From the NCBI RefSeq assembly GCF_028453695.1, contig NC_135774.1, positions 21,886,001 through 21,950,000 of the forward strand: a DNA stretch of 64,000 nucleotides, given 5' to 3'. The notes beneath the pieces were generated by a model that worked only from the letters and a program-made list of their open reading frames with translations, searched no databases and was not told where the DNA came from. Made by a program: the position numbers and the translations under genes. Below are positions 11,852 through 22,600 of this stretch, piece by piece. Position 1 is the first letter of the stretch. Each line of letters starts with the position of its first letter. Source of the DNA: Augochlora pura (taxonomy: Eukaryota > Arthropoda > Insecta > Hymenoptera > Halictidae).

Positions 11852-12235
11852 TTAGATATTTTCAAAAATGATGTCAAACGGTTGATAATGTGTGATCGGC
11901 TCCGTTTTTTGCATTACGCCTGACACATACATATAATACGTAAACACAATTACACACATACACACGCAAACAGTTTTTTCGAACAGAAAGCCAAAATACC
12001 AAACATTTTGAGGCACATCCAAAAGGGTAGTTACCTGCTCCGCAACTTTCACTTTAATATGTAAAGATAAAAGACAAGTCTTAATGAACATTTCTAGTTT
12101 TGTACAAGCTTCAACGACTTGTACATTTTTTAGGCTCGCGTGCTGAGGAACTTCTTGAAGTATTTGTAGACCTCGATTTATCCCTCGATCATAAAGCAAA
12201 TGAAAAAAATTTGACGTTTGATCTGCTAGACGCAC
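11852..12235 (-). CDS. orphan open frame or exon antisense to the Dhx15 3' UTR
   Basis: A frame of about 127 codons stays open on the minus strand across the presumed Dhx15 3' UTR in AT-rich DNA. It contains ADQTSNFFHLLYD, LQILQEVPQHA and VVEACTKLEMFIKTCLLSLH, which look like amphipathic helices. It has no ATG of its own. It could be an exon from the acceptor TCTAG (coding from about 12227) to the donor CAG/GTAACT near 12035. I do not recognise the family and found no clear partner exon upstream on the minus strand, so it may be chance. Confidence 0.25.
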   Translation of the reverse strand: MRLADQTSNFFHLLYDRGINRGLQILQEVPQHASLKNVQVVEACTKLEMFIKTCLLSLHIKVKVAEQVTTLLDVPQNVWYFGFLFEKTVCVCMCVIVFTYYMYVSGVMQKTEPITHYQPFDIIFENI

Positions 12236-12258
12236 GCGGAAGGCATATATAGTTGGTT

Positions 12259-12264
12259 AATAAA
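12259..12264 (+). terminator. poly(A) signal AATAAA, probably Dhx15
   Basis: Canonical hexamer about 420 nt after the Dhx15 stop codon. A shorter 3' UTR cannot be excluded. Confidence 0.5.
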
Positions 12265-13707
12265 TGATTTATTTATGTACATTAAAAAAAAGTGTAGCGG
12301 TTAAGTAATTTTACCAGTAGAATTTGTTGATCGACGTTTGCACACTTGGAATATAATACTAGATAAAGATAGATTAATTTTTGTATTAAATGTTGAACAT
12401 GGTATGATAATTAAGACGCGTACAATGCCTGATTACGAATAAGGGCAATGGCTACACAGAATTATCGAACCAAATTATGTTTCTTTTTTTCTTGTACTTT
12501 TAAAGAAAGTAGTGTTGGTTTACGTGTTACGTATTTCACATTTTCTAAGTACATACAGTCAAGAGCATCATATAATATTTATTGTGATTACAATGGAGCT
12601 AAGCAACTTGCCACCAACATTCATTTTCGTTTATAAGCGACACAATTGCGCAGTTTCCCTAATTTGACATGGAAAGTTTCCTGCTAAATAAATGATACAA
12701 CTAATAAGGAACGAAAGAAATTGCGATAAAACACGAGTAAGAGAAATCGTGATGTTAACAGATATTTTAAAAAGAACTACACGCAATAGGTTTATAAGAA
12801 GCGAATCAAATTATTCTTATTTATGAATACTAGTATAATAGAAATGACAAACCATCCTTCAGAATACAATACTTGACCAACTTTTAATACCATGCGTAAC
12901 AAAGAGAATTCTAAAGTTTTCAGTTTATTATTAGACTGCGGATTTTATGTGCGCATAGTATTGTTGATATTTTGAAACTTGATATCATTGACAAAATCTC
13001 ATAGAGTAAAATAATTCTTTCAATTATTTATTTTACTCACAAAAACGTCTTTTAACATAAGAATTCGCAGTCAACTTATTGTACAATCATGGAATTTAAG
13101 TAATATCAGAAAATCACTGTAAAATTATTAATTCTTTGCTATCGAATTTGCGATTTCGCTTGTTTTAACGCATTCAGTGACTATTTTAATTTTTGTAAAT
13201 AAAAATTACACAGGTATCCAAAAAAGTATACATATACAGGAACCACAGAACGATCGTGAACAGTTTTCATTGTATTGTATCACTTCATTCCAATAAAACA
13301 TTGAAAATATCACGAGTCAAATGAACAGTCGTTAGTAAATATGCAGTAGAATACAATATCATTATATATAGTGTGTACGTACTACTATATACAAATTATG
13401 GAAACAATGAAACAAAAGTTTTCTAAAATATGCTTGTAAGAAACCAAAACGTATGCAGTATTATTTTTGTTTTGCTTCGTAATATTGAACGAGTACATAT
13501 TTTTACAATTCGTATTATTAGAGCTGAAAATGTTAAACATTGAAATACGTTTACGTAACAAGACAAAATCTTGTGCAGCAGAGCAAAATCGCTCTTGCAT
13601 CATGAGAAGCTGAGATAAGTTTGAGAACCACTGAGAAGGCACGAGGATCGTTGCGGTAGCGATTTCATCATTTATCGATCTCTGTTATTCCGTGAAATTC
13701 CGAAAAA
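12265..13707. other. AT-rich spacer between Dhx15 and the GrpE gene
   Basis: I can support no gene in this 1.4-kb stretch. Near its right end (13613-13635) the minus strand reads CAGTGGTTCTCAAACTT, a typical hAT-transposon terminus, with an open frame behind it but no matching second end that I could find. The last 100 nt or so should hold the GrpE promoter. Confidence 0.4.
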
Positions 13708-14937
13708 ATGGCATCAATTGTGGCACCGGTTGCACTGAGATTCACTCGTATCACGATTGACAGTTTGCACAATATCAATAAAAATATTTTACTTAGGTAA
13801 GGCTTAGCTTTCCTTAATTTGTTATGATGCCAAATGCGTGTACAATTCTACACACGTTTCACATCTTACGAGTAAAGGTTAGGATTATTAAGTAACACTT
13901 ATTCTCTTTCCGATCGTATTATTATAGATTTGAATAATAAAACAGTGATGTATGTAACAAAATCTATCCTCCATTCATTTGTTTCTTTATTTTTTATCTT
14001 CTGAAATATTGTACAGTGTTACTTGAAAAAGATAGACAACCTATATATTTTATTAAAACGTAAATATTGATGGTGTTTAGTATGCTATTTATTTTATAGT
14101 AAACCTGTACATACAATATAGTTTTTATAATCATTCTGTATTAATTAATAGGTTATCGCAACAATCGTACATTTCGCGACAAAAACATGAATACAGTACG
14201 ATCACAGAGGAAAAGAAGTCTGATAATGGAGAACCGAATTCCCCGTTGTCGGATACCACGGAAGCTGAGAAAAAATTGAAAGCAGATCTCGATCCGATTA
14301 ATAAAGAATTGATGGATCTAAAAAGTAGTAAGAGTGAATTAGAAGACAAATACAAAAGAGCGCTCGCGGATGGGGAGAATCTTAGGATTAGATTAATGAA
14401 ACAAATTGATGATGCAAAATTATTTGGTATTCAAAGTTTCTGTAAAGACCTATTAGAAGTAGCAGATATCTTGGGCAAAGCTACAGAGAGTGTACCACAA
14501 GACGAACTAACGAATCAGAATCCACATTTAAAAACATTATTTGAGGGTTTAACGATGACTGAAGCACAGCTACACAAAGTAAACAAGGAACTATAATGGC
14601 ATCAATTATGTATATTAAAAGAAAATATTAGATACATTACTTTCAAATGATTCTTCACAGGTGTTTAAGAAGCATGGTCTAGTATCAATGAATCCACTGA
14701 ACGAAAAGTTTGATCCTAATCAACATGAAGCATTATTTCAACAGGTAAAACTTTACATACGTATATGTAAGCCTTAAGTTATATTTCAATGATATATTTG
14801 CAGTTCTAATAAAATACATTTCTACATAGGAAGTTATAGGTAAAGAGCCAGGGACAGTTGTAGTTGTATCTAAACTGGGATATAAATTGCATGAACGAGT
14901 AGTGAGACCAGCATTAGTTGGTGTTGCTAAAGGATAA
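13708..14937 (+). CDS. Roe1: mitochondrial GrpE nucleotide-exchange factor
   Basis: This is the nucleotide-exchange factor for mitochondrial Hsp70 in the matrix (Mge1/GRPEL1/fly Roe1). Exons are 13708-13796, 14152-14578, 14661-14744 and 14830-14937, all GT/AG with matching phases, giving 235 residues. The N-terminus is rich in Arg, Ser and hydroxyl residues without acids, as in a mitochondrial presequence. A long acidic/basic coiled coil follows (about 60-110). Then comes the family core: ENLRIRLMKQIDDAKLFGIQ, FCKDLLEVADIL, LFEGLTMTEAQLHKVFKKHG, and the C-terminal beta domain (FDPNQHEALFQ, EPGTVVVVSKLGYKLHERVVRPALVGVA). The last exon ends GVAKG. It converges on Mlh1. Confidence 0.95.
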
Positions 14938-15502
14938 TTAATTGTTTTGTATTAATTAAATAAGAAAGAAATGACAACATAATCCTTGGAATCAAAATAC
15001 AATCCATTGATTCAAATGTTAATGATAATTAAAATTGGAATGTAAACTACAGAAAGTGAATGTTATAAATTTATGCTAAATGTGAGTAGAATATACTGAT
15101 TTTATAATAAGTATATTTGTTCTCACCAAGAACTATTTGATAATAATTTATAATTTCAAAATAATGTAACAATTTTGATGTTTCATATAATAGATTTATG
15201 TGTACATGCATATTTAAAAGAATCATTCCTTTTGTTGTATTGTCTTTTATTTGTTACATTTCATTACAACGATAAAACGAAATGATTTTTGAGTTTAATT
15301 AGGATACTTGAACTTAATTCGTTAAATAAATATTTTTTTAAAAATGAATGATGTAATTCACAAATTATCTCTTGCTAATTTACTATAACTTAAGTCAAAC
15401 ATAAAATAATTTTCGTAAAAATTTTAGTACTAATTACACGTTCGACTCGCAACCAAGAGGAACAGTAATCTGTAATTTAAAGAGTGGGCTTTCGAACGTG
15501 AT
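14938..15502. other. shared 3' region between GrpE gene and Mlh1
   Basis: The 565-nt gap between two converging genes is AT-rich and holds both 3' UTRs. TTTATT near 15244-15249 (AATAAA on the minus strand) fits the Mlh1 end. An AATAAA near 15325 on the plus strand could serve the GrpE gene. There is no other gene. Confidence 0.5.
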
Positions 15503-18500
15503 CTAACATCTTTCAAAAACTTTATACAGATCAGGCAGGTTTGCTATCTGCAATATCGTTGAATCATGTGCAAAATGCTTAGGGGGAAGTAAACTCTCTT
15601 TAATTGCAGCATATAAAACGTGTTCTGTTATGTACCTCCAGTCATAAGTGTTATGTACAGGATTCATACGACTGTAATACATTGCAGTTTCTCTGCAAAA
15701 TGTTTTGAAACAATGTTTTTCTGCTGACCAATCTACTTCGGTAGCCAAACGTAGTATATATAAAGGTAGACCGGCTTCATATGGAAAATATTTCTCTGAA
15801 AAGAAAGAAAAAAAATGATCAATAATATTTTTTATAATAGTTTTATCAAAATATTTATACCTAGTAGCACTGGTAAAGATTTCAGGTTTCCCTTCTTATC
15901 TATAACAACCGAAAAGTATTCCTTCAACATATCTGCTTTCTCTAACAGGAGTTCTTTAACGCTTGTTGCCAAGTCTTCTTTCTTTCCATCTTCTTCTGTC
16001 CAACCAGCTTCACTACTTTCCAGTCCTAACATAGCTAAATCATACAAAGAAATCGGATCCTACAAATAAGTAAACATTAATGCACAATGCCTGAAAATGT
16101 TGTTAGTTCGGATACCCATAGATCCGATAATAAGAGTACGCTTAATACTAACGGAGAATTTAATAACGCCATAGTTCGCAAAATCATAGAGCATAATTTC
16201 GTAAAACAGCTCCTCCCTAAAATATAAAAGTACCTAAAATTATCTGTATGACTTTTTAACTATATTTAGAATATATCTAACAGAGTTTATAGTTTCCTTA
16301 CGCTAATTTCTTTGTGTTACAAAGATATAAATTCACTCCACTCTGAATAAGTGCAAAATGTTCATCTATACAACCAACAAAAACTAAGTCTGACAAAATT
16401 TGTTTCAATCCTTCATGCAATTCGTCTTCTACTTCTTTCCGCAACCTTAACACGCTCGTTAATTTGACTTCTCTTCTGAAATTATTTACTGTATAAGATT
16501 TGAAACTATGACTACTTTTAGAGTCCTCATTTTTATTACTACAAGATTCCTTTGTTTCATGTGATTCCAGCGAATCTGCATTAGATTGATTGTCAGTCTT
16601 GTTATTTATTTCCGTTTCTTCTTCAAAAGGACTAGAATTTTCTACAAGTTTCTTTTCCTCGTTGATGGTATTGGGTCTATTTGCAAAGTATTTTAACACT
16701 CGTTTACGTGCTTCAACCGCTACTTCATCGATGCATTTTTCTTGTATGGAATCATTTACTGCACTTGTATTATTTATGTCCTCAAAGTTATTCTGGATGC
16801 TGTCTACATTTTCCTGGTTTTCATTGCTATTAAATATGGTTGAGATTATATTATTTGGCTGTTCTAATTCTGATGATGTAGATTGACTGGATTCATTTAT
16901 TATATCACTCCATGGTGTATTCGGTAGTTCTGTACTTAATTTTTTGACGGGTGACAATTTATTGTTAGTATTTTCATTAAGCGTTGGACACTGTGTTTCA
17001 TCTGTTTTTCCTTGATCAGTATCGTCTTCATCTTTAAGCCTTGCGTTATACAGTACACTTTGTTCAATGTTCACTTTGTTGATTGAAATATTATTTTCAG
17101 ATTGTTCAGGCTGTGAACTATTATTGATTCCAGCATTTTTCATTCCTGTTTCTACAGTGAAATTAAACTTATCCAATTTCTGATTAGATGAGTCGGTTCT
17201 AATCATTTCTTGGGGACGAGCTTTCTTTGTTTTTTCAGTGCTTTCCTTCTCATATTCTGGCAAAACTTCCTTCAAAACTTCTTTGGTAATGTCAGCTTTT
17301 GGTAATCTTGCTTGCACATAAAATGTTCTGGAAGCACTGTTTCCAGATAATTTCTCATCCAAAACAAATTTTATTCTTTCAATGATAGAACTTTCATGTA
17401 GAAATTTAACTTCATGTTTGGTTGGATGTACGTTTACATCAATATTTTGTGGATGAATATCCAAGGAAATGTAACACCATGGATGGGTTTTTTTTGGAAG
17501 ATAAAAAGTATAAAGTTCTTCTAACATCTTCCGAATTGCTGTGAAACAAAATACTCGTACATTTTAGCTACGAAAAATACTCAACTCAACATTGTGAAAC
17601 TTACATGAAGATTCAATCAATCTGTTATTAATAAATAAAAGAAACACCATTCTTTTATTTGTATAATTCGGATTTGTTATTAATGCTTGCATTTTAAATT
17701 TGTAAGTTTCATCTGTATGTTCAACTTCTAATAATTCTCTGAAAACTGGATTACCATAAAGTATCCTTACATTGTTCATTTTTGTAGAATTGTGGGGTGT
17801 ACGAACCTAAAAATGTATTTTATATTAGTATAATAACATAAAATTGAGATTATTATCTGAAGAAGATACCTGAGGTGTTATATCACCATATTTTTTTAGT
17901 GAAAATCCTACAGCAGGATTATGTATTGCATATTTAGTGACTACATCTGCAATTTTATTAAACTCTTCAGTTACGTTTGATAGAGCCTTCCTTCTTGTTG
18001 CAACATTGTAAAATAAATTTTCTATCGTTATCGTAGTGCCTTGATTTCCAGCACAAGGTTTTGGTGGAGCTTTTAGTTTGCTATCAATATACGATGCTCT
18101 AGTACAAAATTAATTCAGTGAAAGAATAATTTAAATATGACAATTTTGTGATCATAACTTTTGTCACAGTTTATACATACTTATATGCACATTTTTCATC
18201 AGCTGTTTTTGTCATAATCGTTAAAAGTGCAATGTGACTCATACTGGCCAGAGCTTCTCCACGAAATCCGAAAGTTGATATGGATTGAAGATCTTCAAAT
18301 GTTTGTAATTTACTTGTTGTAAATCGTTCACAAACAATTTCCATGTCATCTTTTCTAATCCCTGTACCATTGTCTTGTATCTAGTAAAATAACAGCAAGT
18401 TTTCTATAATCGTCTTTAGCAGTAAAATATACTAATAAGTACCTGTAATAATTTCAAACCACCTTCCTTAGCAAGGATTTGAATGTTAGTTGAGTTTGCG

Positions 18501-18693
18501 TCAAGACTAAAATGTTCGCAACGAATAAATGTTAGTGACAAATCATACGAGACAGTACATGGTTTTCAATGGCTAACCTGTTCTCAATTAATTCTTTTAA
18601 AGCATTTGCTGGTCTCTGAATTACTTCGCCAGCTGCAATTCTGTTTACCACAACTTCATCCAATTTATTTATTTTTCCCGGTGCTGTATTCAT
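15503..18693 (-). CDS. Mlh1: DNA mismatch repair protein Mlh1
   Basis: This is the MutL homologue that pairs with Pms2 in mismatch repair. Nine exons on the minus strand: 18693-18578, 18506-18443, 18380-18181, 18098-17870, 17806-17605, 17538-16302, 16216-16153, 16059-15861 and 15795-15503, phases all consistent, giving 867 residues. GHKL ATPase motifs are visible: ELIENSLDA (34-42), DNGTGI (63-68) and GFRGEA (98-103). The transducer region carries VNVHPTKHEVKFLHE. A long Asn/Ser/Glu-rich linker, all in the 1.2-kb sixth exon, makes the protein longer than human MLH1 (756). The C-terminal dimerisation domain begins ELFYEIMLYDFANYGV and ends in the conserved KVFERC (862-867). The start MNTAPGKINKLDEVVVNRIAAGEV matches the family. 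Confidence 0.97.
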
Positions 18694-19645
18694 ATCAAAT
18701 CACGTGTGTTGCAATCTTTGGTCAAAATATTGAAAAAATACTTTGTAATTGAATGTTCTACGATAAATTATATCATCACATTGTAAACGATCTATAGTAA
18801 TACACTCTGATATAGAAGACGAAATAATAAGAATGAAAATCGAGTAGAAAATGTATACTCTTCGTAATTTGGCTGAAATCAGCATGTACACATACATATG
18901 CGTATTGTATAGTACTAATGAAACATACATTTCATTTTCGCGCCAAAATATTGATGTAGAGACACAACAATAAATATGTATAGATAAGGTAAGAAACTAT
19001 AATAAAAATAATTGAAGTTCAATGTTCATAATTCTGAACATTTGTATTGTATGTTACATTTCATTTTTGACATTACGCGCCTTTTACAAGCAATGATCAT
19101 ATTCTTACACACCTTCAAGCCGTAGCTCGATCCGTTAACGAGGGTTAATAGAGATATTTTCTTTGCTCTGATTGGTTGGCAATTTACTGGTGCGACAGTG
19201 CTGCTCTCACATTCAAAGAAGAAGAGAGAAACGGCAAGTAATCAAGAGAGCATGAAACCAACTCAACTAAATGTGGAGCAAGTCACACTGATGAACCTTG
19301 TTTCACTTTACCATGCATTCTCTACCGTCTTACTCTTTTCGCGCATCCATTCGGTTAGCACGCACAATCATACATAGAATATGATGGATATCGTTCTATT
19401 TCTCTCTACCGTATCTCGTTCTCTTTCTACAGTACCTGTGCGAAGTTGAATGCGCAGTAAAATGGTGGGGATGGGCGAGCCAGCTTAGAGAGTGCTAAAA
19501 GTGTATAGCAGTAGAGCCAATTACTGTCTATTGAATGCGCGTGTGTACATTCAACCTGTGGAGAATGTATTTACATAACCTATTGGCGGAAAATATTGTG
19601 ACATGTAGATGATTTAATTTACATGCCAAAAGTTTGAAAGACAAA
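18694..19645. promoter_or_regulatory. divergent promoter region of Mlh1 and TAF1B
   Basis: This 952-nt gap separates the divergent start codons of Mlh1 (minus) and TAF1B (plus). It includes an inverted CCAAT box (ATTGG near 19171). No further gene is supported. Confidence 0.4.
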
Positions 19646-22600
19646 ATGAAGCAATGCAAACTTTGTGGTGGAGTAGATTTTTACAAGGAAGCAGGATATT
19701 TTTTCTGTCAAACATGTCAGACACAAAACGAGGTACATTATTGTCATTTTCTTTCTCAAAAGGAGGTTATATTACTAACCTTGTATACCTTTATACAGGA
19801 TATCAGAGAGGAAGTTCTCGAATTACGAGTAGATAATACGACTAGATTACGAAAAACAAGAATCAAATCATTGAGATCTCAGTGCTCAGGTATAATGTCA
19901 TTTTTTATTTCATTTAAAACTATAATTCTTAATATTCTAATATAATTGTTCACATACATTTGGTTACCAGGTGAGGAACTCGGATGGACTTCTTGGGAGA
20001 TATACAATTTTGTTTTAATTGGGCTGACAAATGAACTTATAGAACTTGGAGTCCCAGCCAGCTTGAAACTAACAGTATTGCAATTGTGGGCAACATATTT
20101 AGGGAAGTTAGAAGTAGCATTCATTTCAACAAAAAGGAAATGCGCACCAAAATTGGCGAAGAGATACAATAAGAGGGATGCAGAAATTATTTATGGTAAA
20201 GTGCAATTACAGAAAAGAAAGAGAAAACGTAAAAAAACTGGCAGTAGTACAAATACCTCAATGATGTCTGGTTATCAGAGCGAAGGAAGTTCAATGCGAG
20301 AACTTGGCAAAAATAAAGTAATTAATTTCTACAATATTTAACAACAAAGTAATGTAACATTTGAATTATGGTATATGTTATTCAATTTTTTCAGAGACTG
20401 TTAGTAAATGCAGATTACGATAGGTTTCTTCAGTCACAAGCTAGTTCAGACGGTGAAGGTCTTAGTACATTCGCTCCGAGTGCATATAGCGTCCAGTCTA
20501 GTTCAGTGAAGTCTTCGGGTAATGAAGAAAGGTCAGTACTCCTTAAATTGTTTCTATAAACAATTATTATAATGTTGTATATTTTTAGATTGCGATTTAG
20601 TTCTCATGCTAAAGAGGAAACAAGAAAAATTAAAAAATTATCCAAACATGTACCTAGGCACAAAAGAGTTAATTATAAAGCAAAACATATAAGTACTCAA
20701 TACAAAATAGGACCACATGTAATTACACCAATGAGGCTCTGGGCGATTATATATCTTGCCCTTAGGATACATAATCAACCTATACAATTAGGAGATATGT
20801 TGAGGTATATAATACAAAATAAGTACATTGTTATTGTTCTTGTTAAGTTATATTTTTCGTTTGCAGGTACGGTAGAGAGGGGCATTTATCTTATTATAAA
20901 TTAGACCATTTATTGCCACCAGAAGTCTCTTTATCAAAAAGCGAAATTCATTGTTTGACACCAAACGTTGAAATTACTCATAGAGGAATGAGACGTCTTG
21001 CAGCAAGTATGGCTAAGTTTCTTGGTGTTTGGGAGATAGTGTGCCCGGATTTTTTACCTCTGGTTAATAGATATTGTCAAGAATTGGGATTACCAAGTAT
21101 GTAAAATATTCATTATTTATATATTTTTATCTTATAATTTGCATGTAACGATATACTATTTTCAGGAGGTTTACAGTTGTACATCGAACGATTGATAGCT
21201 CTGACTGTTCCAAAGATGATGTTTACCAAAGAGAAATCATATATTCCAAACTACGAGGGGCGCGCAATGGCGTTTATCATTGTTGTATTGAAAACGTTAT
21301 TTGCTTTGGACGATCTAACTGAATATCAAATTAGTAAGATATCAGAGAAGATCAATAGGTGAGTAAAAACAAATGAACGTCTATTTGCATGTCAAATTAT
21401 TTTTCATGTATTGAACCTCAAAATCTAGAATTATATTATCAGTCACTATAACAAAATGCAGCATGAAAATTATTGTTCTCAATTACAATCGCGTGGGATG
21501 TGCTGTGGTAGATCAAATAGTATAGATAAAAGATTAAGAGTCGGAGAACATAGATGTTACGAAAATAGTTACCCATGTATTATCGTACATGGTGGTGCAG
21601 GGGATTTCAGTAATGATATAATCGTGGAGAAAATGACAGGTTGCAAAAAGGCTGCCATAAATGGATATAAGAAATTATTAGACGGCCAAAGTTCGATAGA
21701 TGCCGTAGAGACTGCTTTATGGTGGTTGGAATGCGACGAGTTTTATAATTGTAGTTACGGGTCTGTATTAAATGAAAGAGGTATTGCAGTCTTTAAATTA
21801 TTAACCGTATGGTAGTTGTATTACAACGGTGGAAACGTATTTGTTTAAACGTTAATGCCCTCAACGTAGGACAAGTGCAAATGGATGCAAGTTTGATGGA
21901 TGGTTTATCATTCAAATGTGGATCAGTAGCAGCCGTGTCAGACATAGAGCACCCTATATCGCTTGCAAAATATGTGTTGCATAATTTTCCAAATACACTT
22001 TTTGTGGGCGATGGTGCTAAGAATTTAGCAAAATACGCTGGTTTAAATTGGATATCTGAGGGGAATATGGTAGCGCCACTGGCACGATTGGCATTAAAAT
22101 CATCAGATGGGGAAGCAGAAAATGATATAGATAATCTAAGTTTACTGGGGGAAGATATGTTAACAAGTAAAATAACTGAAGAGTAGACCAAATCATCCAT
22201 CTACATTTTAAATGGAATTGTGCAGACGATTTGGGACTACTAGCATATTTATTTAATTACCATTTGTAGATAGCTCTGACACCGTTGGTTGCATAGCATA
22301 CGATGGCCGTAGGATTGCTGTTGGCAGTACTACAGGTGGTCTAAATAAAAAGTTGGTAGGAAGAGTAGGAGACACTCCAATATTGGGTTGTGGAGTTTTT
22401 GCAACGAGAAATGCAGGTTGCTGTGTAACAGGGCATGGGGAGACTATAATGAAAATGGGACTATCGCGTGCCATTGTGGAAGACATTGAACACGGTTTTA
22501 CGGGGGAGGAAGCTTTGTATAAACATTTCACTGTCATGTCCCAGAAATTTGATAAGTCCGGTGGCGCGGTTGTATTCGAATCAAATGGTCGTTGGGCGAC

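Noticed and set aside
21785..22200. Minus-strand frames opposite the asparaginase exons
   Set aside because: Shadows of the plus-strand exons, which carry the conserved motifs.
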